Of a stretch of DNA of 64,000 nucleotides, positions 16,728 to 24,893 are shown piece by piece. Below the pieces are notes generated by a model. That model did no database searches. It was not told where the DNA came from and saw only the letters and a list, made by a program, of their open reading frames with translations. The DNA is from Firmicutes bacterium UBA5201. Lineage in GTDB: Bacteria; Bacillota; Clostridia; Peptostreptococcales; Acidaminobacteraceae. The position numbers and the translations under genes were made by a program. Position 1 is the first letter of the stretch, and each line of letters starts with the position of its first letter. The DNA lies in the NCBI GenBank assembly GCA_002412775.1, contig DHVT01000028.1, forward strand, positions 12,747-76,746, in the 5' to 3' direction.

Positions 16728-18350
16728 CTACATCATCCCATTCATACCACCCATAGGCATACCAGGCTCATTCTCATTTGGAAGATCCACAACACCAGCT
16801 TCAGTGGTGAGGAACATCGCGGAGATGGACGCAGCATTTTGAAGTGCGGAGCGTGTAACCTTTGTAGGGTCGACGATACCGGCTTCGATCATATTGACAT
16901 AGACACCTTTAAGCGCATCAAATCCGATGCCAGGTGCTGAATTTTTAACTTTTTCAACCACAACAGAACCTTCGAGGCCAGCGTTGATTGCAATTTGTCT
17001 AACTGGTGTTTCTAGAGCTTTTGCAATAATAAGTGCGCCTGTCTTCTCGTCTCCCTCAAGTGAATCAACGAGTGCGTTGACCTTTTCGAGCGCTCCGATG
17101 TAAGCAGTACCACCACCTGGAACAATACCTTCTTCAACCGCCGCACGAGTAGCGTTGAGTGCGTCTTCGATTCTGAGTTTCTTCTCTTTCATTTCCACTT
17201 CAGTGGCGGCTCCGACTTGGATCACAGCCACACCACCTGAAATTTTAGCGAGTCTTTCCTGAAGTTTCTCTTTGTCGAACTCAGAAGTTGTTTCTTCGAT
17301 TTGAATCTTGAGTTGATTCACACGCTCGGTGATAAGCGCTTTATCTCCCATACCATCGATGATGGTAGTGTTGTCTTTGTTGATCTTGACTGATTTGGCG
17401 CGTCCAAGCATATCCATGGTCGCTGACTTGAGGTCGTATCCGAGTTCTTCAGAAATCATGATACCACCTGTAAGGATGGCGATGTCTTGAAGCATTTGCT
17501 TTCTTCTGTCACCGAAACCAGGTGCTTTGACCGCGATACACTCAAATGTGCCACGGAGTTTGTTGACTACAAGAGTCGTCAACGCTTCGCCTTCGATGTC
17601 GTCAGCGATAATCAGGAGTTTGCCGCTGGCTTGGACGATTTGCTCAAGTACCGGCAAGATTTCTTGGATATTGTTGATCTTTTTATCAGTGATGAGAATG
17701 TATGGATTGTCGAGATTGGCTTCCATTTTCTCAGCGTCCGTCACCATGTAGTGGGATACGAAACCTCTGTCGAACTCCATACCTTCAACCACTTCAAGTT
17801 GAGTGCCGAAAGTTTTGGATTCTTCAACTGTGATGACACCATCTTTACCGACGCGGTCCATAGCCTCTGAGATCAGTTCTCCGATTGCTCTGTCTCCAGC
17901 TGAGATGGATGCAACGTCAGCGATATCTTTTTTGTTTTCAATAAGAACACTTTCGCTTTTGATGACTTCAACTGCCGTCAAAACCGCTTTTTCAATACCG
18001 ATTTTAAGGATCATCGGATTTGCGCCAGCAGCCACGTTCTTGATGCCTTCTTTGATGATCGCTTGTGCGAGAAGTGTCGCTGTAGTCGTTCCATCACCTG
18101 CAACATCATTTGTTCTTGTCGCTACTTCCTTGACAAGTTGAGCGCCCATGTTTTCAAACGCATCTTCAAAATCAATTTCTCTTGCGATTGTTACGCCATC
18201 ATTTGTTATGAGTGGTGCACCGAATTTTTTATCGAGAATAACATTGCGACCCTTAGGTCCAAGTGTAACTTTCACTGTGTTGGCGAGTTTGTCCACGCCA
18301 GCTTCCAGTTTCTTTCTAACGTCTTCACCAAATTTGATTTCCTTAGCCAT
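16728..18350 (-). CDS. groEL: Chaperonin GroEL (Hsp60)
   Basis: ATP-dependent folding chamber, 540 residues, the usual length, with the Gly-Met-rich tail (GMPMGGMNGMM). Family motifs are present: LGPKGRNV, the ATP-binding GDGTTTATLLAQ and EEGIVPGGGTA. It follows groES by 19 bp. The operon is under a CIRCE operator upstream of groES, so HrcA repression and heat induction are expected. Confidence 0.98.
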   Translation of the reverse strand: MAKEIKFGEDVRKKLEAGVDKLANTVKVTLGPKGRNVILDKKFGAPLITNDGVTIAREIDFEDAFENMGAQLVKEVATRTNDVAGDGTTTATLLAQAIIKEGIKNVAAGANPMILKIGIEKAVLTAVEVIKSESVLIENKKDIADVASISAGDRAIGELISEAMDRVGKDGVITVEESKTFGTQLEVVEGMEFDRGFVSHYMVTDAEKMEANLDNPYILITDKKINNIQEILPVLEQIVQASGKLLIIADDIEGEALTTLVVNKLRGTFECIAVKAPGFGDRRKQMLQDIAILTGGIMISEELGYDLKSATMDMLGRAKSVKINKDNTTIIDGMGDKALITERVNQLKIQIEETTSEFDKEKLQERLAKISGGVAVIQVGAATEVEMKEKKLRIEDALNATRAAVEEGIVPGGGTAYIGALEKVNALVDSLEGDEKTGALIIAKALETPVRQIAINAGLEGSVVVEKVKNSAPGIGFDALKGVYVNMIEAGIVDPTKVTRSALQNAASISAMFLTTEAGVVDLPNENEPGMPMGGMNGMM

Positions 18351-18369
18351 GTTAATGCCTCCTTAAATT

Positions 18370-18627
18370 TTATTCCACTACTGCCAAAATATCGGCCAAA
18401 TCACAAATCATAACTTCTTCATTGTCCATTTTGATCTCAGTACCGACATATTTTTTAAACACGACCTTGTCGCCTACTTTAACGTCTTCAACTTCTTTGC
18501 TTACTGCGATCACTTCAGCCATTTGTGGTTTTTCTTTGGCTTGTGACGGCAGGACAATACCACTCGCAGTTTTTTCTTCTGCTTCCATTCTCTTGATTAT
18601 AACTCGTTTACCAAGCGGTCTTAACAT
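18370..18627 (-). CDS. groES: Co-chaperonin GroES (Hsp10)
   Basis: Heptameric lid of GroEL, 85 residues from the chosen start MLRPLGKRVIIKR. AGGAGGA lies 7 nt upstream of this ATG; the longer frame adds eight residues without a better ribosome site. The mobile loop is EEKTASGIVLP. First gene of the groESL operon. The CIRCE element and a sigma-A promoter lie within 135 bp upstream. Confidence 0.97.
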   Translation of the reverse strand: MLRPLGKRVIIKRMEAEEKTASGIVLPSQAKEKPQMAEVIAVSKEVEDVKVGDKVVFKKYVGTEIKMDNEEVMICDLADILAVVE

Positions 18628-18698
18628 ATTAAATCCTCCTCTAATGATCATTATTCATCTTCTGCCACAAGGGCGCGAAATTGCTTTTCACATATAAC

Positions 18699-18727
18699 AT
18701 AATAAACCATTTTGCATCAAAAATCAA
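18699..18727 (-). promoter_or_regulatory. Sigma-A promoter of groESL
   Basis: On the minus strand TTGATT (18722-18727), 17-nt spacer, TATTAT (18699-18704). It lies directly downstream of the CIRCE operator. Confidence 0.7.
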
Positions 18728-18734
18728 CACCTAT

Positions 18735-18761
18735 TTAGCACTCGAGACATATGAGTGCTAA
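18735..18761. promoter_or_regulatory. CIRCE operator (HrcA binding site)
   Basis: Perfect TTAGCACTC-N9-GAGTGCTAA inverted repeat, the standard HrcA operator, just upstream of the groESL promoter. Confidence 0.97.
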
Positions 18762-18769
18762 CAGCATGA

Positions 18770-19987
18770 TCACATGACATTGAGTCTTTTGGAGGCTTCA
18801 ACGATTGAATTCAAATAGATTTCGTTGATGAGATGATAGTCGATTTCAAGCTCATCCGTCAGACTCATGACCATATCCCAATTACCCGTCTCATAGTATT
18901 TCAACAATTTAAGTATATCATGAAAATGATTGTCTCCACCGAGCAATGCTTCTTTGAGATCATTCTTCAGAGGCAATTCCTCTAAAATATCATACAGCGA
19001 CTTTTCCATGATCGTATCGATCAACGAGAACAGGCCCAATAAAAATGCTTCAGTCTGACGATTTTTTTCATTGAGATGAGGTGAAATTTTTTCTGCAAAT
19101 GTGGCCCTGATGAGAGAAATCCGTACAATCTCATCCGGTTTTTCTCTGCTGATGTCCCTGAGCATGATGAGTGTGGTCCACTTCCTGATTTCATTGATGC
19201 CCAGGAGCGTCAGCGCGTGACCTACCGAAGTGATTTCCCCCACCGTATAAAATGCGGGTGAATTGATCAGTCTGAGCAATTTGTAGGTGAGGGACAAATC
19301 GCTCTTGACTATATCCGAGAGCCTGTGGAAATCAGGTTCCTCAGAGACTGTTTCTTTTAGGATCTCCATATATTTGAACGTTGATACATTCATGCCTTTG
19401 CCTTGGCACACCACCGGTTTTTCAAAGAAGAATCCTTGAAACATCTTGTAGCCATATTCAACAGCTTCATCGAAATCCTCAATGGTTTCAACTTTTTCAG
19501 CCAGCAAAGTGATGCCTTTTTTCATATATTTGTTTGCTATGTATTTTCTGCCTTCTGATTTGAGCACCAAAAAATCCACTTTCACAATGTCAACGTAAGG
19601 CATGATCTTGTCAAACTGATCCCCTCCGGTGAAATCATCAAGTGCGAGTGTATAGCCCATATCCTTGAGCCTTCTGCATTTTTCAATCAACAAATCATCA
19701 ACAATGATATTTTCGAGCAACTCGATTGTGAGCTCTTCCGGTCTGAAAAGCGTGGGCATGTCCTCTTTGATCAGATTGTGTGTGAAATTGATGAAAGCCT
19801 TCTTGCCACCTGTCAGGTTCTTGAGCCCGAAATTGGTGAGCGCATCCGTTACCACGGTCGCTGTAGCCACATCGCCATCCTGATTCAGATCGTACATGTT
19901 CCTTAGATTGTTTCGATATAGGATTTCATATGCAATCACTTGCTTTTTTGTGTTGAATATTGGTTGTCTCGCTACGAAAATATCCAT
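18770..19987 (-). CDS. EAL-HDOD signalling protein with degenerate EAL domain
   Basis: A 405-residue protein of the YuxH/CdgJ type. The EAL-like domain (about 1-200) begins MDIFVARQPIFNTKK. The signature is YEILYR and the catalytic acidic residues are incomplete (ALDDFTGG, LLAEKVE, FQGFFFEKP), so c-di-GMP hydrolysis is unlikely. The HDOD domain (about 200-400, LTYKLLRLINSPAF) is a protein-protein module without HD metal ligands. Related proteins affect motility or redox signalling; the role here is open. It lies head to head with nothing and stops 9 bp from the CIRCE element. Confidence 0.88.
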   Translation of the reverse strand: MDIFVARQPIFNTKKQVIAYEILYRNNLRNMYDLNQDGDVATATVVTDALTNFGLKNLTGGKKAFINFTHNLIKEDMPTLFRPEELTIELLENIIVDDLLIEKCRRLKDMGYTLALDDFTGGDQFDKIMPYVDIVKVDFLVLKSEGRKYIANKYMKKGITLLAEKVETIEDFDEAVEYGYKMFQGFFFEKPVVCQGKGMNVSTFKYMEILKETVSEEPDFHRLSDIVKSDLSLTYKLLRLINSPAFYTVGEITSVGHALTLLGINEIRKWTTLIMLRDISREKPDEIVRISLIRATFAEKISPHLNEKNRQTEAFLLGLFSLIDTIMEKSLYDILEELPLKNDLKEALLGGDNHFHDILKLLKYYETGNWDMVMSLTDELEIDYHLINEIYLNSIVEASKRLNVM

Positions 19988-20002
19988 TAGATCATCCTTT
20001 TT

Positions 20003-20836
20003 CTACGACTTATGATTCCTCATGTAATAAAACAAATACTGCTGCGCATAACCACCATACAGGTCAAAATACTCTTCAACAAAAGTTTCGTACGCCTTCT
20101 GTTTGTCTTCGATGCCATAAAGTTCCCGCAACATCTTTTTAACCCAAGTGTCAATTGGAAAAGCGTTTTTCTTTTTATATGAAAACAACAGTACGCAATC
20201 CGCAACCTTGTCGCCAATGCCATAAAGCTGTTTAAGCCACATCTTCGATGTTTCATAATCCTGTTCGAACGGGAGTTTCAGGTCCATGTTGTTTTCATCG
20301 ATCTGCTGCACGGCATTCACAATATACCTTGCCCTGTAGCCCATCCCTTTGACGTTCAAATCCATAGCGGTACGTGCCTTCAGTTGTTCCAGCGTCGGAA
20401 AGGCGTACAACTTCACACCTTTATACGTCATAAGGCAATCCCCGAATTGTTCTGAAAGCGCCTCTACGGACATCTTGATCTTTGGAATATTGTTATTCGA
20501 TGAAATGATGAAAGTGATCAGCATCTCAAAGGGATCCTGGTTCAAAAGACGGATACCTTTTCCGAAAGCAGTAGCTTTTTCAAGCCAGGAATCTTTCTGT
20601 GACAGCTTTTCGATAATGCCCTTATAATCCGCATCCTCATCAAAATATGACGCAACATCGGCGTCACTCATCGGTTCGCCAAGCACCTTCACATCAAAAC
20701 CATCTGAAAACGGTTCCAAGACCAATACCGAACGTCTCACCACGCCCACATACAAATCATCTATAATTCTCCATCTGAAAGATTGACCACATTCAAAAGT
20801 GTCTCTCGGATTGAAATATTCATTCCCAATAATCAT
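20003..20836 (-). CDS. 8-oxoguanine DNA glycosylase/AP lyase, OGG1-like
   Basis: Base-excision repair enzyme that removes oxidised guanine. 277 residues with an OGG N-terminal domain (CGQSFRWRI) and the helix-hairpin-helix-GPD region. LYGIGDKVADC carries the catalytic Lys (about 209) and FPIDTWVKK the catalytic Asp (about 230). Clostridial OGG proteins of this size are known. It lies 15 bp upstream of the EAL-HDOD gene on the same strand, so they may be co-transcribed. Confidence 0.9.
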   Translation of the reverse strand: MIIGNEYFNPRDTFECGQSFRWRIIDDLYVGVVRRSVLVLEPFSDGFDVKVLGEPMSDADVASYFDEDADYKGIIEKLSQKDSWLEKATAFGKGIRLLNQDPFEMLITFIISSNNNIPKIKMSVEALSEQFGDCLMTYKGVKLYAFPTLEQLKARTAMDLNVKGMGYRARYIVNAVQQIDENNMDLKLPFEQDYETSKMWLKQLYGIGDKVADCVLLFSYKKKNAFPIDTWVKKMLRELYGIEDKQKAYETFVEEYFDLYGGYAQQYLFYYMRNHKS

Positions 20837-20893
20837 CTCATAAGTCCTCTGGTACCATTATACCTTATTTCCGAACAGCTTCAAACATTAAAA

Positions 20894-20932
20894 AAGCCCC
20901 CTCGCCGATGATGACATCGACGGGAGAGCTTT
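20894..20932 (-). terminator. Terminator of the purine permease gene
   Basis: On the minus strand AAGCTCTCCCGTCGATG pairs with CATCGGCGAGGGGGCTT with a few mismatches, then six T. Confidence 0.75.
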
Positions 20933-20944
20933 AACTCTTATTAT

Positions 20945-22243
20945 CTAGACCAGGAGCTTAATGATGAAGAAGAACGCTATGATCCAGGTCAAAATATGAA
21001 TGTCCTTGAATTTACCAGTGATTGCTTTAAGTGCCACATATGAGAGCATACCGAATACGATACCGTCTGAAATCGAGTATGTCAAAGGCATCATCAAGAT
21101 TGTCAGGAACGCTGGAATAGCCTCTGTGAAATCATCAAAATCAATCTCTTTAACCGGGCTCATCATGAAGAGACCAACAAGGATCAGCGCAGGTGCTGTG
21201 GCAGCTGACGGAATCATGATGAAGAGTGGGGAGAAAAGAAGCGCAACTGCAAAGAGTCCCGCAGTGACAACCGATGTAAGTCCGGTTCTACCACCCTCAG
21301 CAACTCCGGCAGCGGACTCAACGTAAGTTGTGACCGTTGATGTACCGAAAATAGCGCCGACTGTTGTTCCAATAGCATCCGCAAAGAGTGCTTTTTTGGC
21401 GTTAGGCACTTTTCCGTCTTCAGTGAGCATATTCGCTTTCGTGGATACACCAACAAGTGTACCGACTGTATCGAACATATCGACGAACAAGAATACAAAC
21501 ACAACCACCAACATATCAAATGTGAAGATCTGTGACCATTCAAAATTGAAGAAATATGGTGCTGTTGGTGCAGACATCAATCTGGAAGGGAGCGAAGTGA
21601 CGCCCATTGGGATACCGATCAATGTTGTAGCTAAAATTGCGATAAAAAGTGCGCCTTTGACCTTGTATGCAAGCAATGCTCCGGCGATTAAAAGGCCAAT
21701 CAGCGCGAGTAGAGCCGGTCCGGTAGTGATCTCACCCAAAGTAACTGGTGTTGCCCCTTGAACGATGATGCCAGCATTGGCGAGTCCAATAAAGGCGATG
21801 AAAAGACCGATACCCACGGAAATAGCTTTTTTGATGTTTGAAGGAATAGAATTTATGATTGCCTCACGTACGTTGAAAAAAGTTAACAATAAAAATATAA
21901 GACCCTCTAAAAATACTGCTGTCAGTGCAAACTCAAACGATTTTCCCATGCCGATGACTACAGTATAAGCAAAGAATGCGTTGAGTCCCATACCTGGTGC
22001 GAGTGCGAATGGTAAATTTGCCACGAAGCCCATTACTAGTGTACCAATTATTGCTGATAAAGCTGTGGCAGTAAAGACTTTCATGAAATCCATACCAGCC
22101 GCTTCGAGTGTGATCGGATTTACAATTAAAATGTACGCCATTGTCATAAACGTCGTAAATCCCGCAATGATTTCAGTTCTTACGTTGGTGCCGTGATCTT
22201 TGAGCCTGAATGTCTTCTCGAAGAATCCCATGTTCTTTTCCAT
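20945..22243 (-). CDS. NCS2/AzgA-family guanine-hypoxanthine permease
   Basis: Purine base:proton symporter of 432 residues with 12-14 hydrophobic segments. AzgA/PbuG signatures: TEIIAGFTTFMTMAYILIVN at the N-terminus, LPFALAPGMGLNAFFAY, and FGTSTVTTYVESAAG around transmembrane segment 8-10. GGAGG lies 9 nt before the ATG. It fits with the guaBA operon elsewhere in the window for purine salvage. The 239-bp leader has no purine aptamer that I can recognise. Confidence 0.92.
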   Translation of the reverse strand: MEKNMGFFEKTFRLKDHGTNVRTEIIAGFTTFMTMAYILIVNPITLEAAGMDFMKVFTATALSAIIGTLVMGFVANLPFALAPGMGLNAFFAYTVVIGMGKSFEFALTAVFLEGLIFLLLTFFNVREAIINSIPSNIKKAISVGIGLFIAFIGLANAGIIVQGATPVTLGEITTGPALLALIGLLIAGALLAYKVKGALFIAILATTLIGIPMGVTSLPSRLMSAPTAPYFFNFEWSQIFTFDMLVVVFVFLFVDMFDTVGTLVGVSTKANMLTEDGKVPNAKKALFADAIGTTVGAIFGTSTVTTYVESAAGVAEGGRTGLTSVVTAGLFAVALLFSPLFIMIPSAATAPALILVGLFMMSPVKEIDFDDFTEAIPAFLTILMMPLTYSISDGIVFGMLSYVALKAITGKFKDIHILTWIIAFFFIIKLLV

Positions 22244-22462
22244 AAAACAAAACCTCCATTATTAATTTCTCTTCTTTTAAATTCTAACAAAACATTTTAA
22301 AAAAGACAAATATTATTTTGTATATTTTTGTTAACTTTCGTCTTTTTGAGCTGTTGTTTGTATGAATTCACAACCAATGTCCATATGTTCGTGTTGAGAC
22401 CATTATTTTTTTGTATATATTCTACAAGCGTTTAGAATGATACGTTTTATGGCAAATAAAAA

Positions 22463-22478
22463 AGGGGCCGAAGCCCCT
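22463..22478. terminator. Compact bidirectional terminator between DUF554 gene and permease leader
   Basis: AGGGGC-cgaa-GCCCCT, a UUCG-type loop on the minus strand, with a T run on the minus strand downstream of the DUF554 gene. Confidence 0.85.
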
Positions 22479-22482
22479 CACA

Positions 22483-23169
22483 TTAAAACACGGATTGGAT
22501 CAAATGATAAACAATCGGCAACAACACGCTCGGAAGCATATTGCCAACCTTGATCTTGTGGGAAAGAATCATGGAGACACCAAGTCCCAGGATCAGGAGT
22601 CCACCTGTCGCAGACATTTGCGTCACGACGGTTTCCGTCAACACTCCTGAAAGTCCACCAGCCATCAGAGCGATGCTGCCCTGATACACAAATACCGAGA
22701 AAGCTGAAAAAACGACTCCGATTCCGAGGGTCGATGCCAGAACCACTGAAATGATGGCATCTATGACCGATTTTGCAAACAGGATCTCATGGTTGTTCCT
22801 AAGCCCACCTTCGAGTGCGCCCATGATCGCCATGGCGCCAACGCAGAACAGAAGACTTGCAGTAACGAAACCTTTGCTGAATGACGAACCTTCCTTGGCG
22901 AATCGCGCCTCAAGTTTGTCCCCAAACCTTTCCAGCCTCATCTCGATGTCGATTGCTTCTCCGATGATCGTTCCTATTACAATGAAAATTATGATCTCTA
23001 TTATATACGACATCCCCTCCATCGCACTTGCGAGTCCGAGAAGCGCCACACAAAGTCCTACACCTTGAATGATCGTCTGACTCATTTTCTCGGGCAGACC
23101 ACCCTTCAGAACCACACCAACAAGGCCGCCAATCAATATGGCAACGGCATTTACAATCGTCCCGAGCAT
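22483..23169 (-). CDS. DUF554 family membrane protein (YdfK-like)
   Basis: 228 residues, nearly all hydrophobic, with six to seven predicted membrane helices. Family features: MLGTIVNAVAILIGGLVG at the start, a cytoplasmic loop (MRLERFGDKLEARF) and GALEGGLRNNHEILFAKSVID. Function unknown; transport has been suggested for the family. It follows fhs by 24 bp on the same strand and is probably in its operon. Confidence 0.88.
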   Translation of the reverse strand: MLGTIVNAVAILIGGLVGVVLKGGLPEKMSQTIIQGVGLCVALLGLASAMEGMSYIIEIIIFIVIGTIIGEAIDIEMRLERFGDKLEARFAKEGSSFSKGFVTASLLFCVGAMAIMGALEGGLRNNHEILFAKSVIDAIISVVLASTLGIGVVFSAFSVFVYQGSIALMAGGLSGVLTETVVTQMSATGGLLILGLGVSMILSHKIKVGNMLPSVLLPIVYHLIQSVF

Positions 23170-23193
23170 ATTCGTTTCCCCTTTTATCTCATC

Positions 23194-24864
23194 CTAGAAT
23201 AGACCTATGATTTCTCCGCTTTCCAGGATATCTATTTTATTCGCCGCAGGTACTTTAGGCAATCCAGGCATTCTCATGATGTCGCCTGCCATAGGGATAA
23301 GGAATCCCGCACCAGCTGATACTTTCACGTCATTGATGACAATTTTGAAACCTGTCGGAGCACCCATCAAATTCGGATCGTCAGAGAACGAGTATTGTGT
23401 TTTGGCCATACAAATCGCCAAATCACCCAATCCATCCTCTTCGAATTTTTTCATGTTTCTTAACGCTTTGCCGGAGAACTCCACCGCATCCGCACGATAA
23501 ATCTCTTTTGCGATCGTCTCGATCTTGCTTTTGATCGGTTGATTCAGTTCATAGAGCGGCTTGAATTTGGCGACGCCACTTTCAGCGATTTCCACTACTT
23601 TTTTAGCAAGCTCAACTGCGCCGTCTCCACCTTTTGCCCAAACTTGTGTGAGGACGACCGGCACTCCGATTTCAGAACACATTTTGTCGAGAAGTTCTAC
23701 TTCAGCTGGTGTATCCGTCGGGAATTCATTGATGGCAACCACTGGTGGCACACCGAATTTCTTGACGTTTTCGACGTGTCTTTGAAGATTCTCAAATCCG
23801 GCTTTGAGCGCTTCCAGATTTTCAGTGCCAAGATTGTTCTTATCGACTCCACCGTGTTTCTTGAGCGCTTTAATTGTGGCTACGATTACAGCCACACTTG
23901 GCTCCAGTCCAGCATAGCGGCACTTGATGTCAAAAAACTTCTCCGCACCGAGGTCAGCGCCGAAACCCGCTTCTGTAACGACGTACTCGCCAAGTTTGAG
24001 AGCGGTTTTTGTTGCGACAACAGAGTTGCAACCATGTGCGATGTTCGCGAAAGGACCACCGTGAATAAACGCAGGTGTGTTCTCAAGTGTCTGAACGAGG
24101 TTGGGCATGATGGCATCTTTAAGAAGAAGTGCCATTGAACCGACCGCTTCCAAATCTTTCGCAGTAACCGGTTTGTTGTCATAGGTGTAACCTACGATCA
24201 TTCTTGAAAGTCTCTCTTTGAGGTCTTCAAGATCATTTGCGAGGCAAAGAATAGCCATTACTTCAGATGCGACAGCAATGTCGAAACCGTCTTCTCTGAC
24301 CACACCGTCGCCTTTGGTGCCAAGACCGACAACGATATTTCTGAGGGCACGGTCATTCATATCGATCACTCTTCTCCAAGTGATGCGGTTGGGATCTATA
24401 CCGAGTGCATTGCCTTGATGGATATGGTTGTCCATGAGTGCTGACAATAGATTGTTGGCAGTAGTCACCGCATGGATGTCTCCTGTAAAATGCAGGTTGA
24501 TGTCTTCCATCGGTACAACTTGTGCGTGGCCTCCGCCGGCCGCTCCACCTTTGACGCCGAAGCATGGTCCGAGTGAAGGCTCTCTCAGTGCTGTGAATGC
24601 GCGTTTTCCGATTTTATTGAGACCCATGCTGAGACCGACGTTGACAGTAGTTTTACCTTCACCGGCAGCAGTTGGATTGATGGCAGTCACCAAAATCAAT
24701 TTTCCGTTTGGCATATCTTTTCTGTCTTTGAGGATATCAAGGCTCACTTTGGCTTTGTAATTGCCGTAAAGCTCCAGCGATTCTTCAGGAATCCCCACTT
24801 TTCCAGCTATGTCTTTGATATGTTGCATGGTTGACTCTTGAGCAATTTGAACATCTGTCTTCAT
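23194..24864 (-). CDS. fhs: Formate-tetrahydrofolate ligase
   Basis: Forms 10-formyl-THF from formate, THF and ATP; central to one-carbon metabolism and the Wood-Ljungdahl methyl branch. 556 residues with the phosphate-binding loop PTAAGEGKTT, GVKGGAAGGGHAQV and the TDTPAE region. I start at the ATG at 24864 (MKTDVQIAQ) because AGGAG lies 8 nt upstream. The longer frame by six residues has no ribosome site. Upstream on the same strand are the SARP regulator and hutU; histidine breakdown also feeds one-carbon units, which may explain the grouping (inference). Confidence 0.97.
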   Translation of the reverse strand: MKTDVQIAQESTMQHIKDIAGKVGIPEESLELYGNYKAKVSLDILKDRKDMPNGKLILVTAINPTAAGEGKTTVNVGLSMGLNKIGKRAFTALREPSLGPCFGVKGGAAGGGHAQVVPMEDINLHFTGDIHAVTTANNLLSALMDNHIHQGNALGIDPNRITWRRVIDMNDRALRNIVVGLGTKGDGVVREDGFDIAVASEVMAILCLANDLEDLKERLSRMIVGYTYDNKPVTAKDLEAVGSMALLLKDAIMPNLVQTLENTPAFIHGGPFANIAHGCNSVVATKTALKLGEYVVTEAGFGADLGAEKFFDIKCRYAGLEPSVAVIVATIKALKKHGGVDKNNLGTENLEALKAGFENLQRHVENVKKFGVPPVVAINEFPTDTPAEVELLDKMCSEIGVPVVLTQVWAKGGDGAVELAKKVVEIAESGVAKFKPLYELNQPIKSKIETIAKEIYRADAVEFSGKALRNMKKFEEDGLGDLAICMAKTQYSFSDDPNLMGAPTGFKIVINDVKVSAGAGFLIPMAGDIMRMPGLPKVPAANKIDILESGEIIGLF

Positions 24865-24893
24865 TTTATAAGCTCCTTTCATTTGTCATCACT

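Noticed and set aside
18770..19987. Active c-di-GMP phosphodiesterase
   Set aside because: The EAL signature and several metal-binding acidic residues are missing; it belongs to the EAL-HDOD scaffold group.
22260..22460. Purine riboswitch in the permease leader
   Set aside because: The conserved junction and loop sequences found upstream of guaB are absent here.
23539..24138. 199-residue plus-strand frame
   Set aside because: Antisense to fhs; no motif.
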